From contig NZ_JBPUSJ010000012.1 of assembly GCF_051851475.1 (NCBI RefSeq), positions 1 through 64,000 of the forward strand: DNA of 64,000 bases. Direction: 5' to 3'. The notes beneath the pieces are model-generated. The model made no database searches. It saw only the letters and a list, made by a program, of their open reading frames with translations, and had not been told where the DNA came from. Position 1 is the first letter of the stretch. The number at the start of each line of letters is the position of its first letter. The stretch is from Carboxylicivirga taeanensis. GTDB lineage: Bacteria > Bacteroidota > Bacteroidia > Bacteroidales > Marinilabiliaceae. Below, in pieces: positions 43,816 through 52,368 of this stretch. The translations under genes were made by a program, and so were the position numbers.

Positions 43816-44856
43816 ATGAAAAATTATTTATTGAAGTTTAGTATACTCTACTTTATTTTAGCACTTTTTTCCTTATCAGCTTGTGATTCAGGTGGCGATA
43901 ATGGGGAGGTTTTGCCTCCTGATTATATCGATCCTAATGATAAGAAGCCTGATGGCGGTGGTGACGAAGGTACGACAACATCTTACAAGTATATTATTCC
44001 TGAAGTTGATGAAAGTGGGAGGATTATTGTAAGTGGACAACCTCCACAGTATACCGATACTGCTAAGTATCACGTTGTTTCAGTTGCATATGATATTGCA
44101 GGAAATACAAGTTATGATATAAAAAGTTACTATTCGGCTGCTGTAGGAAAGAAGGGAGATGAACTTCGTGCCGCAATTGCTGAAATCATTACTAAAAATC
44201 ATTACGAGCTTACATATACGCCTGGAATTTGGGAATTAACAAAAGAAGCAGATGAAGATCCCTTGGACAATACCAAAGTATGGTTGAGCTATGAGGAAAT
44301 GACAAATCTTAAATCAAATCAGCAAGGTTCAGAAAATGGAACAGGTAAATGGAATCGTGAACATATATGGGCCAGGAGTCGTGGTGTTGGCGAAACTGCT
44401 GATAAAGGAGCGGCAACCGATGGCCATAACTTAAGAGCAGAAGATTCAAGTGTGAATTCCGATAAAAGCAATAGAGATTTTGAAGAAAAGCCAGATGATG
44501 TAAATTTTTATGGTACGCACGGAGATTACTCATATGTGCCTATGAAATCAGCAAGAGGAGATGTTGCAAGAACACTTATGTATATGGCTGTTCGCTGGAA
44601 TAAGGATAATAAACTTGTTCTGGATGATAGAGCTTATAATTCTGCCAATGAACCTCGCCAAGGTAAGTTAACTGATCTCCTAAAATGGCATAGTACTGAT
44701 CCTGTTGATCCATATGAAATTAAGCGTAATAATGTAGTGTTTAAGTTTCAGAAAAACAGAAACCCTTTCGTTGATCATCCGGAATTAGTTGATTTTATTT
44801 TCGGAGATAAACAAAATGAAGAATGGGATGGAGGAGTTATATTTTCAGAAAACTAA
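43816..44856 (+). CDS. endonuclease I family lipoprotein (EndA/NucM)
   Basis: This 346-residue nuclease has a lipobox (LSAC, Cys23), an acidic Gly/Pro-rich linker (about 26-55) and an endonuclease I domain (about 85-335). The metal-dependent beta-beta-alpha site is seen in KWNREHIWARSRG and TDGHNLRAEDSSVNSDKSNRDF, where His and Asn residues match EndA/NucM. The C-terminal PELVDFIFG is also typical. It should cut DNA or RNA outside the cytoplasm. It follows the partner lipoprotein by 6 bases. Confidence 0.85.
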   Translation: MKNYLLKFSILYFILALFSLSACDSGGDNGEVLPPDYIDPNDKKPDGGGDEGTTTSYKYIIPEVDESGRIIVSGQPPQYTDTAKYHVVSVAYDIAGNTSYDIKSYYSAAVGKKGDELRAAIAEIITKNHYELTYTPGIWELTKEADEDPLDNTKVWLSYEEMTNLKSNQQGSENGTGKWNREHIWARSRGVGETADKGAATDGHNLRAEDSSVNSDKSNRDFEEKPDDVNFYGTHGDYSYVPMKSARGDVARTLMYMAVRWNKDNKLVLDDRAYNSANEPRQGKLTDLLKWHSTDPVDPYEIKRNNVVFKFQKNRNPFVDHPELVDFIFGDKQNEEWDGGVIFSEN

Positions 44857-44916
44857 TCTGTCGATAATCAGCTCTAAATTCCAATAATCTAGTAAATGAT
44901 TATAAAAATTATAACT

Positions 44917-47373
44917 ATGAAAAAGCATTTAATTTATATATCAATATTTTTCCTTTCACTCATAATCTGCTCTTGTGTGGATGAGACAGGTGACGTGATT
45001 CATAAAGGAAAAGTTCAGTTTTCCGTTTCAGTACCTCAAACAATTAGCGACTCAGATAAAGAAGATTACACCATAAAGGTGAGTTTTTATCGGGAATATA
45101 ATGACGTGACTGTTGAAGCAAAGTTGGAGATTGAGAAAATTTCCACAGATGGTCTAATATTTACTGTACCATTTGATATGGAGCATGGTAACTGGGAAGT
45201 TAAACAAGCCGTATTATTGGACAAAAGTTTTTTACCAGTTTATTTAGCAGTAACAAAAGATGATGAAAGAGCTAAGGAGATTGCACCAGAGTTGCTTCTG
45301 CCTCAATCTGATAATATTGTTCAAGGGCAATTAACAACATTTGATCTGCAGTTGGTTGAATTTAATCCTGCGACTGATCCAGGTGTTGATCCACCGGTAA
45401 CCTCTCTTTTTTATGACTTCTCGGATGGTACCAAGTATGATAAAATTTCTCTGAATGGATGGTTAACTATAGACGCTAAAGCTGGAGCAGACAGAGGTTG
45501 GTCATATAATGAGAATAGTGATACTGGAAATAAATATGCACAAGCATCCGGTTTTAATGGCACAGAAGCTAACTATACTTCATGGATGATAACTCCTCCA
45601 TTGGATTTGGATAACACAAATCGAAAGATTGTATCCTTTAAAACTGCTAAAGCATATTGGGCAGCAAGCTCAGAGTTTAAAGTTTATATTATGGACAGTT
45701 CAGATCCGTTGACAGCTAACAAAACTGAACTGACCGCTCTTTTAGCCACTGAAGCAGATGATGATCATGCTTGGATAGAATCAGGAGATATAGATTTATC
45801 AGCTTATTCGGGTATTAGATACATTGCGTTTTACTACTTTGGTGAAGGAACCACTGGCAGTTCGACGTCCTTTAGGGTTGATGATTTCATATATGGTGAT
45901 GTGGAAGATATTCCTGTTGAAGTTGATCCAGTGACCTCTCTTTTTTATGATTTCTCAGATGGAACTAAATATGATAAGATTCAACTTAATGGTTGGCTTA
46001 CAGTTAATAAAAACCCAAGTGCTGATCGAGGTTGGTCTTTCAATGAAAACAGTAAAAATGGAAATAAGTATGCACAGGCATCTGGTTTTAATGGCACTGA
46101 AGCTAACTATACTTCATGGATGATTTCACCGCCTTTAGATATTGAAGGTGCTGTTAATAAAACAGTTTCCTTTAAAACAGCTAAGGCATACTGGGCAGCA
46201 AGTTCACAGTTTAAGGTTTATTTAATTGATGGAACTAACCCCGAAACTGATAATATGGTTGAACTGAGTGCCACATTGGCTGGAGAATCTGATGCTGATC
46301 ATGCCTGGGTTGAATCAGGTAGCATTGATTTATCTGCCTATTCTGGAGTAAAGCGTATTGCTTTCTACTATTATGGCGAAGGAACAACAGGTAGTTCAAC
46401 ATCATTTAGAGTTGATGATTTTACTTATGGAGATTATGATGCTCCTGAAGAACCAATTATTCCAGTTTCAGAGTTATTCTACGATTTTAGTGATGGTGTT
46501 AAAAATGATGTTGTTATGATGAGTAACTGGAAAACCGTAAACAGTATAGATGGAGTCGATAAGCAGTGGTCATACAATGAATTTAATGGAAATATGTATG
46601 CACAGATGTCTGGCTATAATGGTGATCTCGATACATATACATCTTGGTTAATTTCACCAGCACTAGATATTGATGGAGCCACTAATAAAAAGGTATCATT
46701 TAAGACAGCTAAGGCTTATTGGTCGGCTACAACCGAATTCAAGGTGTATCTGCTAAATGGAACGGATCCTTCTACCGCTATAAAGATTGAGCTGACAGAT
46801 GCATTGTTGGCTTCTGAAACGGATGCTAATAATGCATGGATTGAGTCTGGCGAGATTGATTTATCAGCCTATTCAGGATATAAATATATCGCATTCTATT
46901 ACCATGGTGAAGGTAGCACAGGAGGTTCTACAACATTTAGAGTTGACGACTTTACTTATGGAGATTACAATACGGTGCCTCCTGTAGAAGGAGGAACAAA
47001 AGAAGATCCTTATACTGTTGAAGAGGCAATTGGTATACAGGATAATTCAAAAGCATGGGTACAAGGCTATATAGTTGGTTTTGTTGTCTCTGGTACACCT
47101 GCGACCGTAACCAAAGAGGCATTGGAAATCACTTCGGATAGTAATATCGCAATAGCAACCTCTGCGGGTGAAACTGATACTGAGAAAATGATTTATGTTC
47201 AATTATCAGGTACTGGTTCGGCAGCCAGAACCCAATTAGGTTTAAGCTCAACTGCCGGAGCCTCTTTAGGAAAACTTGTTAAACTCAATGGTAATTTGAC
47301 GAATTATTTTGACACGCATGCAGGCCTAAAAGGCGTATCAACAGCGGAGCAATTTGAAATTATCCCAGAATAA
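44917..47373 (+). CDS. surface lipoprotein with three choice-of-anchor J repeats and a DUF6359 domain
   Basis: This protein of about 818 residues starts with a lipobox (IICSC), then an N-terminal beta domain (to about 155). Three tandem jelly-roll modules begin at residues 161, 339 and 517 (each 178 residues: LFYDFSDG ... YTSWLISPPLDI ... SFKTAKAYW ... YIAFYY-GEG ... VDDFTYGD). A C-terminal OB-fold-like DUF6359 domain (about 690-818) closes it. Modules 1 and 2 are nearly identical in DNA, so one is a recent duplicate. It probably binds substrate at the surface for the nearby nuclease and receptor; DUF6359-type domains often travel with nucleases. The ATG at 44917 is preferred to 44896. Confidence 0.75.
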   Translation: MKKHLIYISIFFLSLIICSCVDETGDVIHKGKVQFSVSVPQTISDSDKEDYTIKVSFYREYNDVTVEAKLEIEKISTDGLIFTVPFDMEHGNWEVKQAVLLDKSFLPVYLAVTKDDERAKEIAPELLLPQSDNIVQGQLTTFDLQLVEFNPATDPGVDPPVTSLFYDFSDGTKYDKISLNGWLTIDAKAGADRGWSYNENSDTGNKYAQASGFNGTEANYTSWMITPPLDLDNTNRKIVSFKTAKAYWAASSEFKVYIMDSSDPLTANKTELTALLATEADDDHAWIESGDIDLSAYSGIRYIAFYYFGEGTTGSSTSFRVDDFIYGDVEDIPVEVDPVTSLFYDFSDGTKYDKIQLNGWLTVNKNPSADRGWSFNENSKNGNKYAQASGFNGTEANYTSWMISPPLDIEGAVNKTVSFKTAKAYWAASSQFKVYLIDGTNPETDNMVELSATLAGESDADHAWVESGSIDLSAYSGVKRIAFYYYGEGTTGSSTSFRVDDFTYGDYDAPEEPIIPVSELFYDFSDGVKNDVVMMSNWKTVNSIDGVDKQWSYNEFNGNMYAQMSGYNGDLDTYTSWLISPALDIDGATNKKVSFKTAKAYWSATTEFKVYLLNGTDPSTAIKIELTDALLASETDANNAWIESGEIDLSAYSGYKYIAFYYHGEGSTGGSTTFRVDDFTYGDYNTVPPVEGGTKEDPYTVEEAIGIQDNSKAWVQGYIVGFVVSGTPATVTKEALEITSDSNIAIATSAGETDTEKMIYVQLSGTGSAARTQLGLSSTAGASLGKLVKLNGNLTNYFDTHAGLKGVSTAEQFEIIPE
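45397..46977 (+). repeat. triple 534-bp tandem repeat inside the surface lipoprotein gene
   Basis: Unit starts are 45397, 45931 and 46465, exactly 534 bases (178 codons) apart. Units 1 and 2 share long identical stretches, while unit 3 is more diverged, so duplication came in steps. Confidence 0.9.
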
Positions 47374-47402
47374 TAAAGATTGATAAACAATTTAAAATTA
47401 AT

Positions 47403-47437
47403 AACTGTCTCAAAGCAATTTGAGGCAGTTTTTTTTA
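47403..47437 (+). terminator. terminator of the receptor-nuclease operon
   Basis: AACTGTCTCAAA (47403-47414), GCAA tetraloop, TTTGAGGCAGTT (47419-47430), then eight T: a 12-bp stem with one T-G pair. Confidence 0.9.
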
Positions 47438-47595
47438 TGTTCAAATTTTATGGATAGCTTTTTATTTAACCAAATGAGAGCAACAATATGGATAGTTTTT
47501 GTTCGAAAATGATGGGCAACAAACTATAATATTGCGCATAGCAAAGTAGCGGAATAAAATGGATAAAGTTTACAATTGTTAATAAAGTGATAATA

Positions 47596-47695
47596 AATGT
47601 TAATTACTTTTGGTATGTTTAATGGATATTTACCCAGAATTGACAGAATTTTAATAGTGAGAATACAAACTTATAATTCAATGTATTCATCTTTG
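47596..47695 (+). promoter_or_regulatory. TonB receptor promoter cassette B
   Basis: It aligns in register with cassette A: AATGTTAATTA at 47596-47606, CAGAATT at 47635 and 47644, and ATCTTTG at 47689-47695, all at the same mutual distances (39, 9 and 45 bases). The 11-bp-phased pair is TTGACA (47640-47645) and TTAATA (47651-47656). Confidence 0.6.
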
Positions 47696-47740
47696 ATAAA
47701 TACTATAGTAATGAACTGTTAAAGGTAAATAATTATAATT

Positions 47741-47800
47741 CAAACACATCACAATGAAAAAACATGTATTAACAGCGCTCTGCTGTTCTCTTATGATGTT
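47741..47800 (+). repeat. duplicated leader and signal-peptide block, copy B
   Basis: This matches 40282-40341 at 59 of 60 positions and spans the start codon of the second receptor. Confidence 0.85.
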
Positions 47801-50800
47801 CCTTGTAATACCTCTACATGCGCAGGTTACAACTTCAGGTATTCGCGGAAGAGTTAGTTCTCAAGGTGAAAACCTGACTGGAGCAACAGTTGTTTTGGTT
47901 CATGAGTCTACTGGAGCACAGTATGGAACGACAGCTAATGAATCAGGGATTTATCACCTGCCTAACTTAACACCTGGGGGGCCTTACACTTTGACTTCGT
48001 CCTTCATTGGTTACGACAACTTTGTAAAGAAGGAGATTTATCTGACTCTTGGGCAAACTTTATCTTTGAATATCAGACTCGATGAAGTAACTACCGACTT
48101 GGCAGAAGTCGAAGTGGTGGCTGTTACATCGGGAGTTTTTGATGGTAATACAACGGGTTCTAAAACAACGGTAAGTAATGAACAGCTCAATGCGCTTCCA
48201 ACTATTAGCAGAGGCATTAGTGACTTTGCACGCATTACACCACAGGCTAAAATTAATGAGAGCGGAGGTATTGAGGTTGCGGGTCAAAGTAGTCGTTATA
48301 ACTCATTTACTATTGATGGAGCTTTACAAAATGATGCTTTCGGTTTGGCAAGTAATGGTACAAATGGAGGGCAAATTGGTATCAATCCCATGAGTTTGGA
48401 TATCATTGAGCAATTAACCATTTCATTGTCACCTTATGATGTTACGCAAAGTGGATTTGCCGGTGCAGGTATTAACGCGGTAACTAAAAGTGGAACTAAC
48501 CGATTTGTTGGCTCCGTTTATGGATTCTACCGGAATGAAGATTTAGCAGGTAAAACGCCAACTGACGATCCTGACATCAAGCGCGAAAAGTTAGATGAGT
48601 TCACTTCTAAAACCTATGGTGTTACAGTGGGCGGTCCAATTATCAAAAACAAGTTGTTCTTTTTTACGAACCTCGAGATTCAGCGTGATGAGACTCCTAG
48701 GCCATTTGACTTTGCTGATTATACCAACAATGCAGCAGACCCTGCCAGCAAAGCCGAAGTAGACGCCTTACGCGATAGGTTGATTAATACTTACGGATAT
48801 GATCCTGGAACCTACGAAAGTACAACTGAAACGCTAGATGCGGAAAAGTTTTTTATGAAGCTTGACTGGAATATTAACCAAAGCCATAAGTTTTCTGTTC
48901 GTCATCAATATTCAAAGGGACGTAGTATAGATCCTTCAACATCAAGTCGCACAAGTATTAGTTTCTCAAATTCAGGTATCGATTTCGAATCGGTTACCAA
49001 TTCTACAACCGCTGAGTTAAACAGTATTTTTGGTAGTAAGTTTGCCAATCAAATGCGAGTTGTTTATACCAATGTGGATGATAACCGAGACCCGATGGGT
49101 GACCGTTTCCCTTATATTGACATTCAAGACCAACGAATTTCACTGGGGAGTGAGCAGTATTCAACAGCCAACCGATTGAAGCAAAAAACATTTACTTTTA
49201 CTGATAACTTCAATATTTATGCTGGAAACCACAATATCACGGTTGGGATGCATCACGAATATTATGACATGTTTAACGTGTTTATTCGTCAGAATTATGG
49301 TTATTATAGATATTATACCTTAGATGATTTTATAACATCGCCGGATGAGGCCAATAGGTATCGCAGAAGTTTTTCTTTGGTGGACAATGTAACTGGCGAT
49401 AATACTGCTGCTGCCGCTGAGTTTAAGGTGTTGCAGTTGGGATTTTATGCACAAGATGACTACCAGGTCAATGATAATTTAAAACTAACTTATGGTATCC
49501 GTATGGATATTCCAATGTATCTTGATGATCCGGCCGTAAATATGGATTTTAACGACAACGTTATCCCATATCTGAAAGATAATTACGGGGTTGACTTTAA
49601 GGGTGCAAAAACCGGTCAAATGCCTGATGCCAAGCCTTTGTTCTCTCCACGTGTAGGTTTTAATTATGATATCAAAGGGGATAAGTCCATGCAGTTAAGA
49701 GGTGGAGCTGGGTTATTCACCAGCCGTATTCCTTATGTGTGGCCAGGTGGTGCTTACAATAACAATGGTATCTCTGTTGGTGGTATGGATTTACGTAATG
49801 CTAACACACCTAATTTTATACCAGAGTGGGATCAACAACCATCTATTTCAGGTGTTCCTTCAGGACAGATCGACATTTTTGCTAAGGATTTCAAGATGCC
49901 TCAAATATTCAGAGCAAATGTTGCCTTTGATGCAAAGCTGCCATACGGTATCAATAGTACTTTTGATTTAACCTATACCAAAAATGTGAATAATGTGACT
50001 TATCAGAATCTGATGGCTCAGGATCTTGGTGAACGTATGACAGGCACTGGCGATAAGCGGATTGTTTGGGAAGATATTTCGGATGATATTAATGAGTTTG
50101 ATCAGGGAGCTGGCGATCCAAAGAGGGCTTACACTGGTATCTACTTAGGTTCAAACACAAGCAAAGGACATAGCTTGAATTTCTCAACTATGTTTGATAA
50201 GAATTGGAATAATGGGTTGTTTGCCAGCCTAGGATATAACTACGGTGTTGCTAAGTCAATTAACGACGGCCAATCGTCTCAAAATTCATCACAATGGCGT
50301 GTGCCAAACCGTAATGGACGTAACAACCTTGGATTAGGCTATTCGGTTTACGATTTAGGACATCGTATTATGGCAAATGTGTCTTATAAGTGGGACTATA
50401 GTCAGTTTGCTAATTCTACCATTTCACTTTTCTACAATGGGCAATCAGGTACACGTTACTCGTATGGCTATGATAATGGTGTTTCAGCATATGCCGGACC
50501 AGCAGGTGATAACCTGGATGGTAGGGATTTGACTTTAATGTATATTCCTAAAGATCGTAATGACATTGTATTGGTTGATAATGATGATTATACGGCCGAT
50601 CAGCAATGGAATGACCTCAATGCCTTTATCGAAAACGATAAGTACTTAAGTGATAACCGGGGAAAAGTTGCAGAAAGAAATGCACAGCGCATGCCATTTG
50701 AACATACTATTGATCTAAAATTTATGCAGGAGTTTAAGTTTAAAGTATCGGCCGACAGGGTGAATAAAATTCAGATCACCTTCGATATTTTCAATTTTAC

Positions 50801-51014
50801 GAATATGCTGAACAAGGATTGGGGACGTATGTACTATTCGTTGGGAGACTACGGTACCTATCGTTTATTACGTTTTGAAGGTTATCAGGCTGATGGAACA
50901 ACACCAACTTATACCTATATCAACAAAAGTGGAGATGAAACCTACGGTATTGATGACCGCGGTTTGCAAAGCTCGCGTTGGCAAGCACAAATTGGTGTAA
51001 GATATATATTCTAG
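47754..51014 (+). CDS. Oar-like TonB-dependent receptor
   Basis: This 1,086-residue receptor has a signal peptide (after LHAQ, residue 24), a carboxypeptidase regulatory-like domain (about 27-115; SGIRGRVSSQGENLTGATVVL), a plug with QSSRYNSFTIDGALQND and GFAGAGINAVTKSGTNRF, and a large barrel ending RYIF. It is of the Oar type, which lacks a SusD partner and often handles proteins or large ligands. Its signal peptide and leader are copied from, or copied to, the first receptor. The nucleotide phosphodiesterase gene lies just downstream. Confidence 0.85.
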   Translation: MKKHVLTALCCSLMMFLVIPLHAQVTTSGIRGRVSSQGENLTGATVVLVHESTGAQYGTTANESGIYHLPNLTPGGPYTLTSSFIGYDNFVKKEIYLTLGQTLSLNIRLDEVTTDLAEVEVVAVTSGVFDGNTTGSKTTVSNEQLNALPTISRGISDFARITPQAKINESGGIEVAGQSSRYNSFTIDGALQNDAFGLASNGTNGGQIGINPMSLDIIEQLTISLSPYDVTQSGFAGAGINAVTKSGTNRFVGSVYGFYRNEDLAGKTPTDDPDIKREKLDEFTSKTYGVTVGGPIIKNKLFFFTNLEIQRDETPRPFDFADYTNNAADPASKAEVDALRDRLINTYGYDPGTYESTTETLDAEKFFMKLDWNINQSHKFSVRHQYSKGRSIDPSTSSRTSISFSNSGIDFESVTNSTTAELNSIFGSKFANQMRVVYTNVDDNRDPMGDRFPYIDIQDQRISLGSEQYSTANRLKQKTFTFTDNFNIYAGNHNITVGMHHEYYDMFNVFIRQNYGYYRYYTLDDFITSPDEANRYRRSFSLVDNVTGDNTAAAAEFKVLQLGFYAQDDYQVNDNLKLTYGIRMDIPMYLDDPAVNMDFNDNVIPYLKDNYGVDFKGAKTGQMPDAKPLFSPRVGFNYDIKGDKSMQLRGGAGLFTSRIPYVWPGGAYNNNGISVGGMDLRNANTPNFIPEWDQQPSISGVPSGQIDIFAKDFKMPQIFRANVAFDAKLPYGINSTFDLTYTKNVNNVTYQNLMAQDLGERMTGTGDKRIVWEDISDDINEFDQGAGDPKRAYTGIYLGSNTSKGHSLNFSTMFDKNWNNGLFASLGYNYGVAKSINDGQSSQNSSQWRVPNRNGRNNLGLGYSVYDLGHRIMANVSYKWDYSQFANSTISLFYNGQSGTRYSYGYDNGVSAYAGPAGDNLDGRDLTLMYIPKDRNDIVLVDNDDYTADQQWNDLNAFIENDKYLSDNRGKVAERNAQRMPFEHTIDLKFMQEFKFKVSADRVNKIQITFDIFNFTNMLNKDWGRMYYSLGDYGTYRLLRFEGYQADGTTPTYTYINKSGDETYGIDDRGLQSSRWQAQIGVRYIF

Positions 51015-51042
51015 TAGCATCCTTTAGTTTGAAAATAGATGA

Positions 51043-51069
51043 AGGGCAATCATGGTGGTTGCCCTTTTA
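51043..51069 (+). terminator. terminator between receptor and phosphodiesterase
   Basis: AAGGGCAA (51043-51050) pairs with TTGCCCTT (51060-51067), then T and A residues. It lies inside an open frame that extends the next gene upstream, showing that the true start is further down. Confidence 0.75.
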
Positions 51070-51083
51070 ATTATTATAGTCGT

Positions 51084-52301
51084 ATGAGGTTTCTTAATAG
51101 TGTTATAGCTCTATTTATTTTTAAGCTGTGTTCTCCAATTGTTGGCTATACGCAGGTTGTGGAGGCTAGTAATAATTATCTGCTTGTTGTTTCGTTGGAT
51201 GGTTTTAGGTGGGATTATCAGGATTTATACAACATTCCTATTCTTGATTCTATAGAGCATGTAGGTGTTAAAGCGAGCTCATTGCAACCCGCATTTCCGA
51301 GTAAAACTTTTCCCAATCATTATACTATTGCTACCGGTTTATATCCAGATAGTCATGGTTTAGTGTCTAATTCATTCTTTTGCAGACAGACCAATGATTA
51401 TTATAGCGTAAGTAACAGGGCTAGGGTGCAGGATGGAGAATATTATGGAGGCGAACCAATTTGGGTGAGTGCCGAAAAGCAGGGGCTTAAGTCAGCCAGT
51501 TATTATTGGATTGGTTCAGAAGCTAAGATAAAAGGTAAAAGACCATCAATCTGGAAAGTCTATGATTCATCTGTGAGTTATGAAGCTCGAATTGATTCAG
51601 TGGTGAATTGGTTTCAATTGCCATACGTTGAAAGACCAAGGATATGTATGCTCTATTTTGATGAGCCAGATAAGGCAGGGCATCGTTTTGGCCCTGTATC
51701 GGATACAACAAAAAATGTGATAGAGAGCTTAAATGGGCATTTGTCAATTCTTTGCGCCAGGCTGTCAGCTCTACCTATAAAGGATTCGATCAATGTCATA
51801 ATTTTGTCCGATCATGGAATGGGGCCTATTCATTCAACCAGAAATATAGATTTGAGTGAGGTAATAGATACAAGCGATGTTGAATACATGGTCGGTAGTA
51901 ATCCTTTTTTCTTAATTGAGCCAAAAGAGGAGAGAATGAGCTTTTTGCAGGAGCAATTGGGTAAAATTGAAGGTTTGAAAGTCTGGTCAAAGCAAGAGAT
52001 ACCATCGTATCTGCATTATGGCACTCATGAAAATATTGCCAATTTAGTAGTTGTGGCTGATAGTGCCTGGAGTATAACTATGGGACAACCTGGAGCCTAT
52101 TTCAATGGTACGCATGGCTACGAACCAACCAATATGAATATGCACGGCATTTTTTATGCCTTTGGACCCGCCTTTAAAAAAGGGTACCGGAAGGAATCAT
52201 TTGAGAGTATTCATATTTACGAATTGATGTGTAAGCTACTGAATATTGAAGCTGCACGGAATGATGGTGACTTAAACGAAATTGAAGACGTTTTAAAATA
52301 G
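51084..52301 (+). CDS. ectonucleotide pyrophosphatase/phosphodiesterase (NPP), alkaline phosphatase superfamily
   Basis: This 405-residue, probably exported enzyme hydrolyses nucleotide pyrophosphate or phosphodiester bonds. It has an N-terminal signal segment (MRFLNSVIALFIF...). Zinc ligands and nucleophile are all visible: VSLDGFRWDY (Asp), FPSKTFPNHYTIATGLYPDSHG (nucleophilic Thr), YFDEPDKAGHRFGP (Asp, His), LSDHGMG (Asp-His) and GTHGYEP (His). The ATG at 51084 is used because the longer frame (51039) runs through a terminator hairpin. It fits a pathway in which nuclease products are turned into nucleosides and phosphate. Confidence 0.85.
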   Translation: MRFLNSVIALFIFKLCSPIVGYTQVVEASNNYLLVVSLDGFRWDYQDLYNIPILDSIEHVGVKASSLQPAFPSKTFPNHYTIATGLYPDSHGLVSNSFFCRQTNDYYSVSNRARVQDGEYYGGEPIWVSAEKQGLKSASYYWIGSEAKIKGKRPSIWKVYDSSVSYEARIDSVVNWFQLPYVERPRICMLYFDEPDKAGHRFGPVSDTTKNVIESLNGHLSILCARLSALPIKDSINVIILSDHGMGPIHSTRNIDLSEVIDTSDVEYMVGSNPFFLIEPKEERMSFLQEQLGKIEGLKVWSKQEIPSYLHYGTHENIANLVVVADSAWSITMGQPGAYFNGTHGYEPTNMNMHGIFYAFGPAFKKGYRKESFESIHIYELMCKLLNIEAARNDGDLNEIEDVLK

Positions 52302-52318
52302 TGATGCCCTAACATAAT

Positions 52319-52346
52319 AAAGGCTGCCTCATCTGAAGCAGCCTTT
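52319..52346. terminator. bidirectional terminator
   Basis: AAAGGCTGC (52319-52327) pairs with GCAGCCTTT (52338-52346). It lies between the convergent phosphodiesterase and dipeptidase genes. Confidence 0.75.
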
Positions 52347-52368
52347 GTTGTATATCGTTATTCAAAGT

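Larger units (their letters stand above)
47374..47753 (+). other. intergenic region with terminator and receptor promoter
   Basis: The 380 bases contain the operon terminator (47403-47437), then AT-rich sequence and promoter cassette B (47596-47695) for the next receptor. No gene was seen. Confidence 0.7.

Noticed and set aside
51039..51083. N-terminal extension of the NPP phosphodiesterase
   Set aside because: It covers a terminator hairpin (51043-51069) and the signal peptide starts at 51084.
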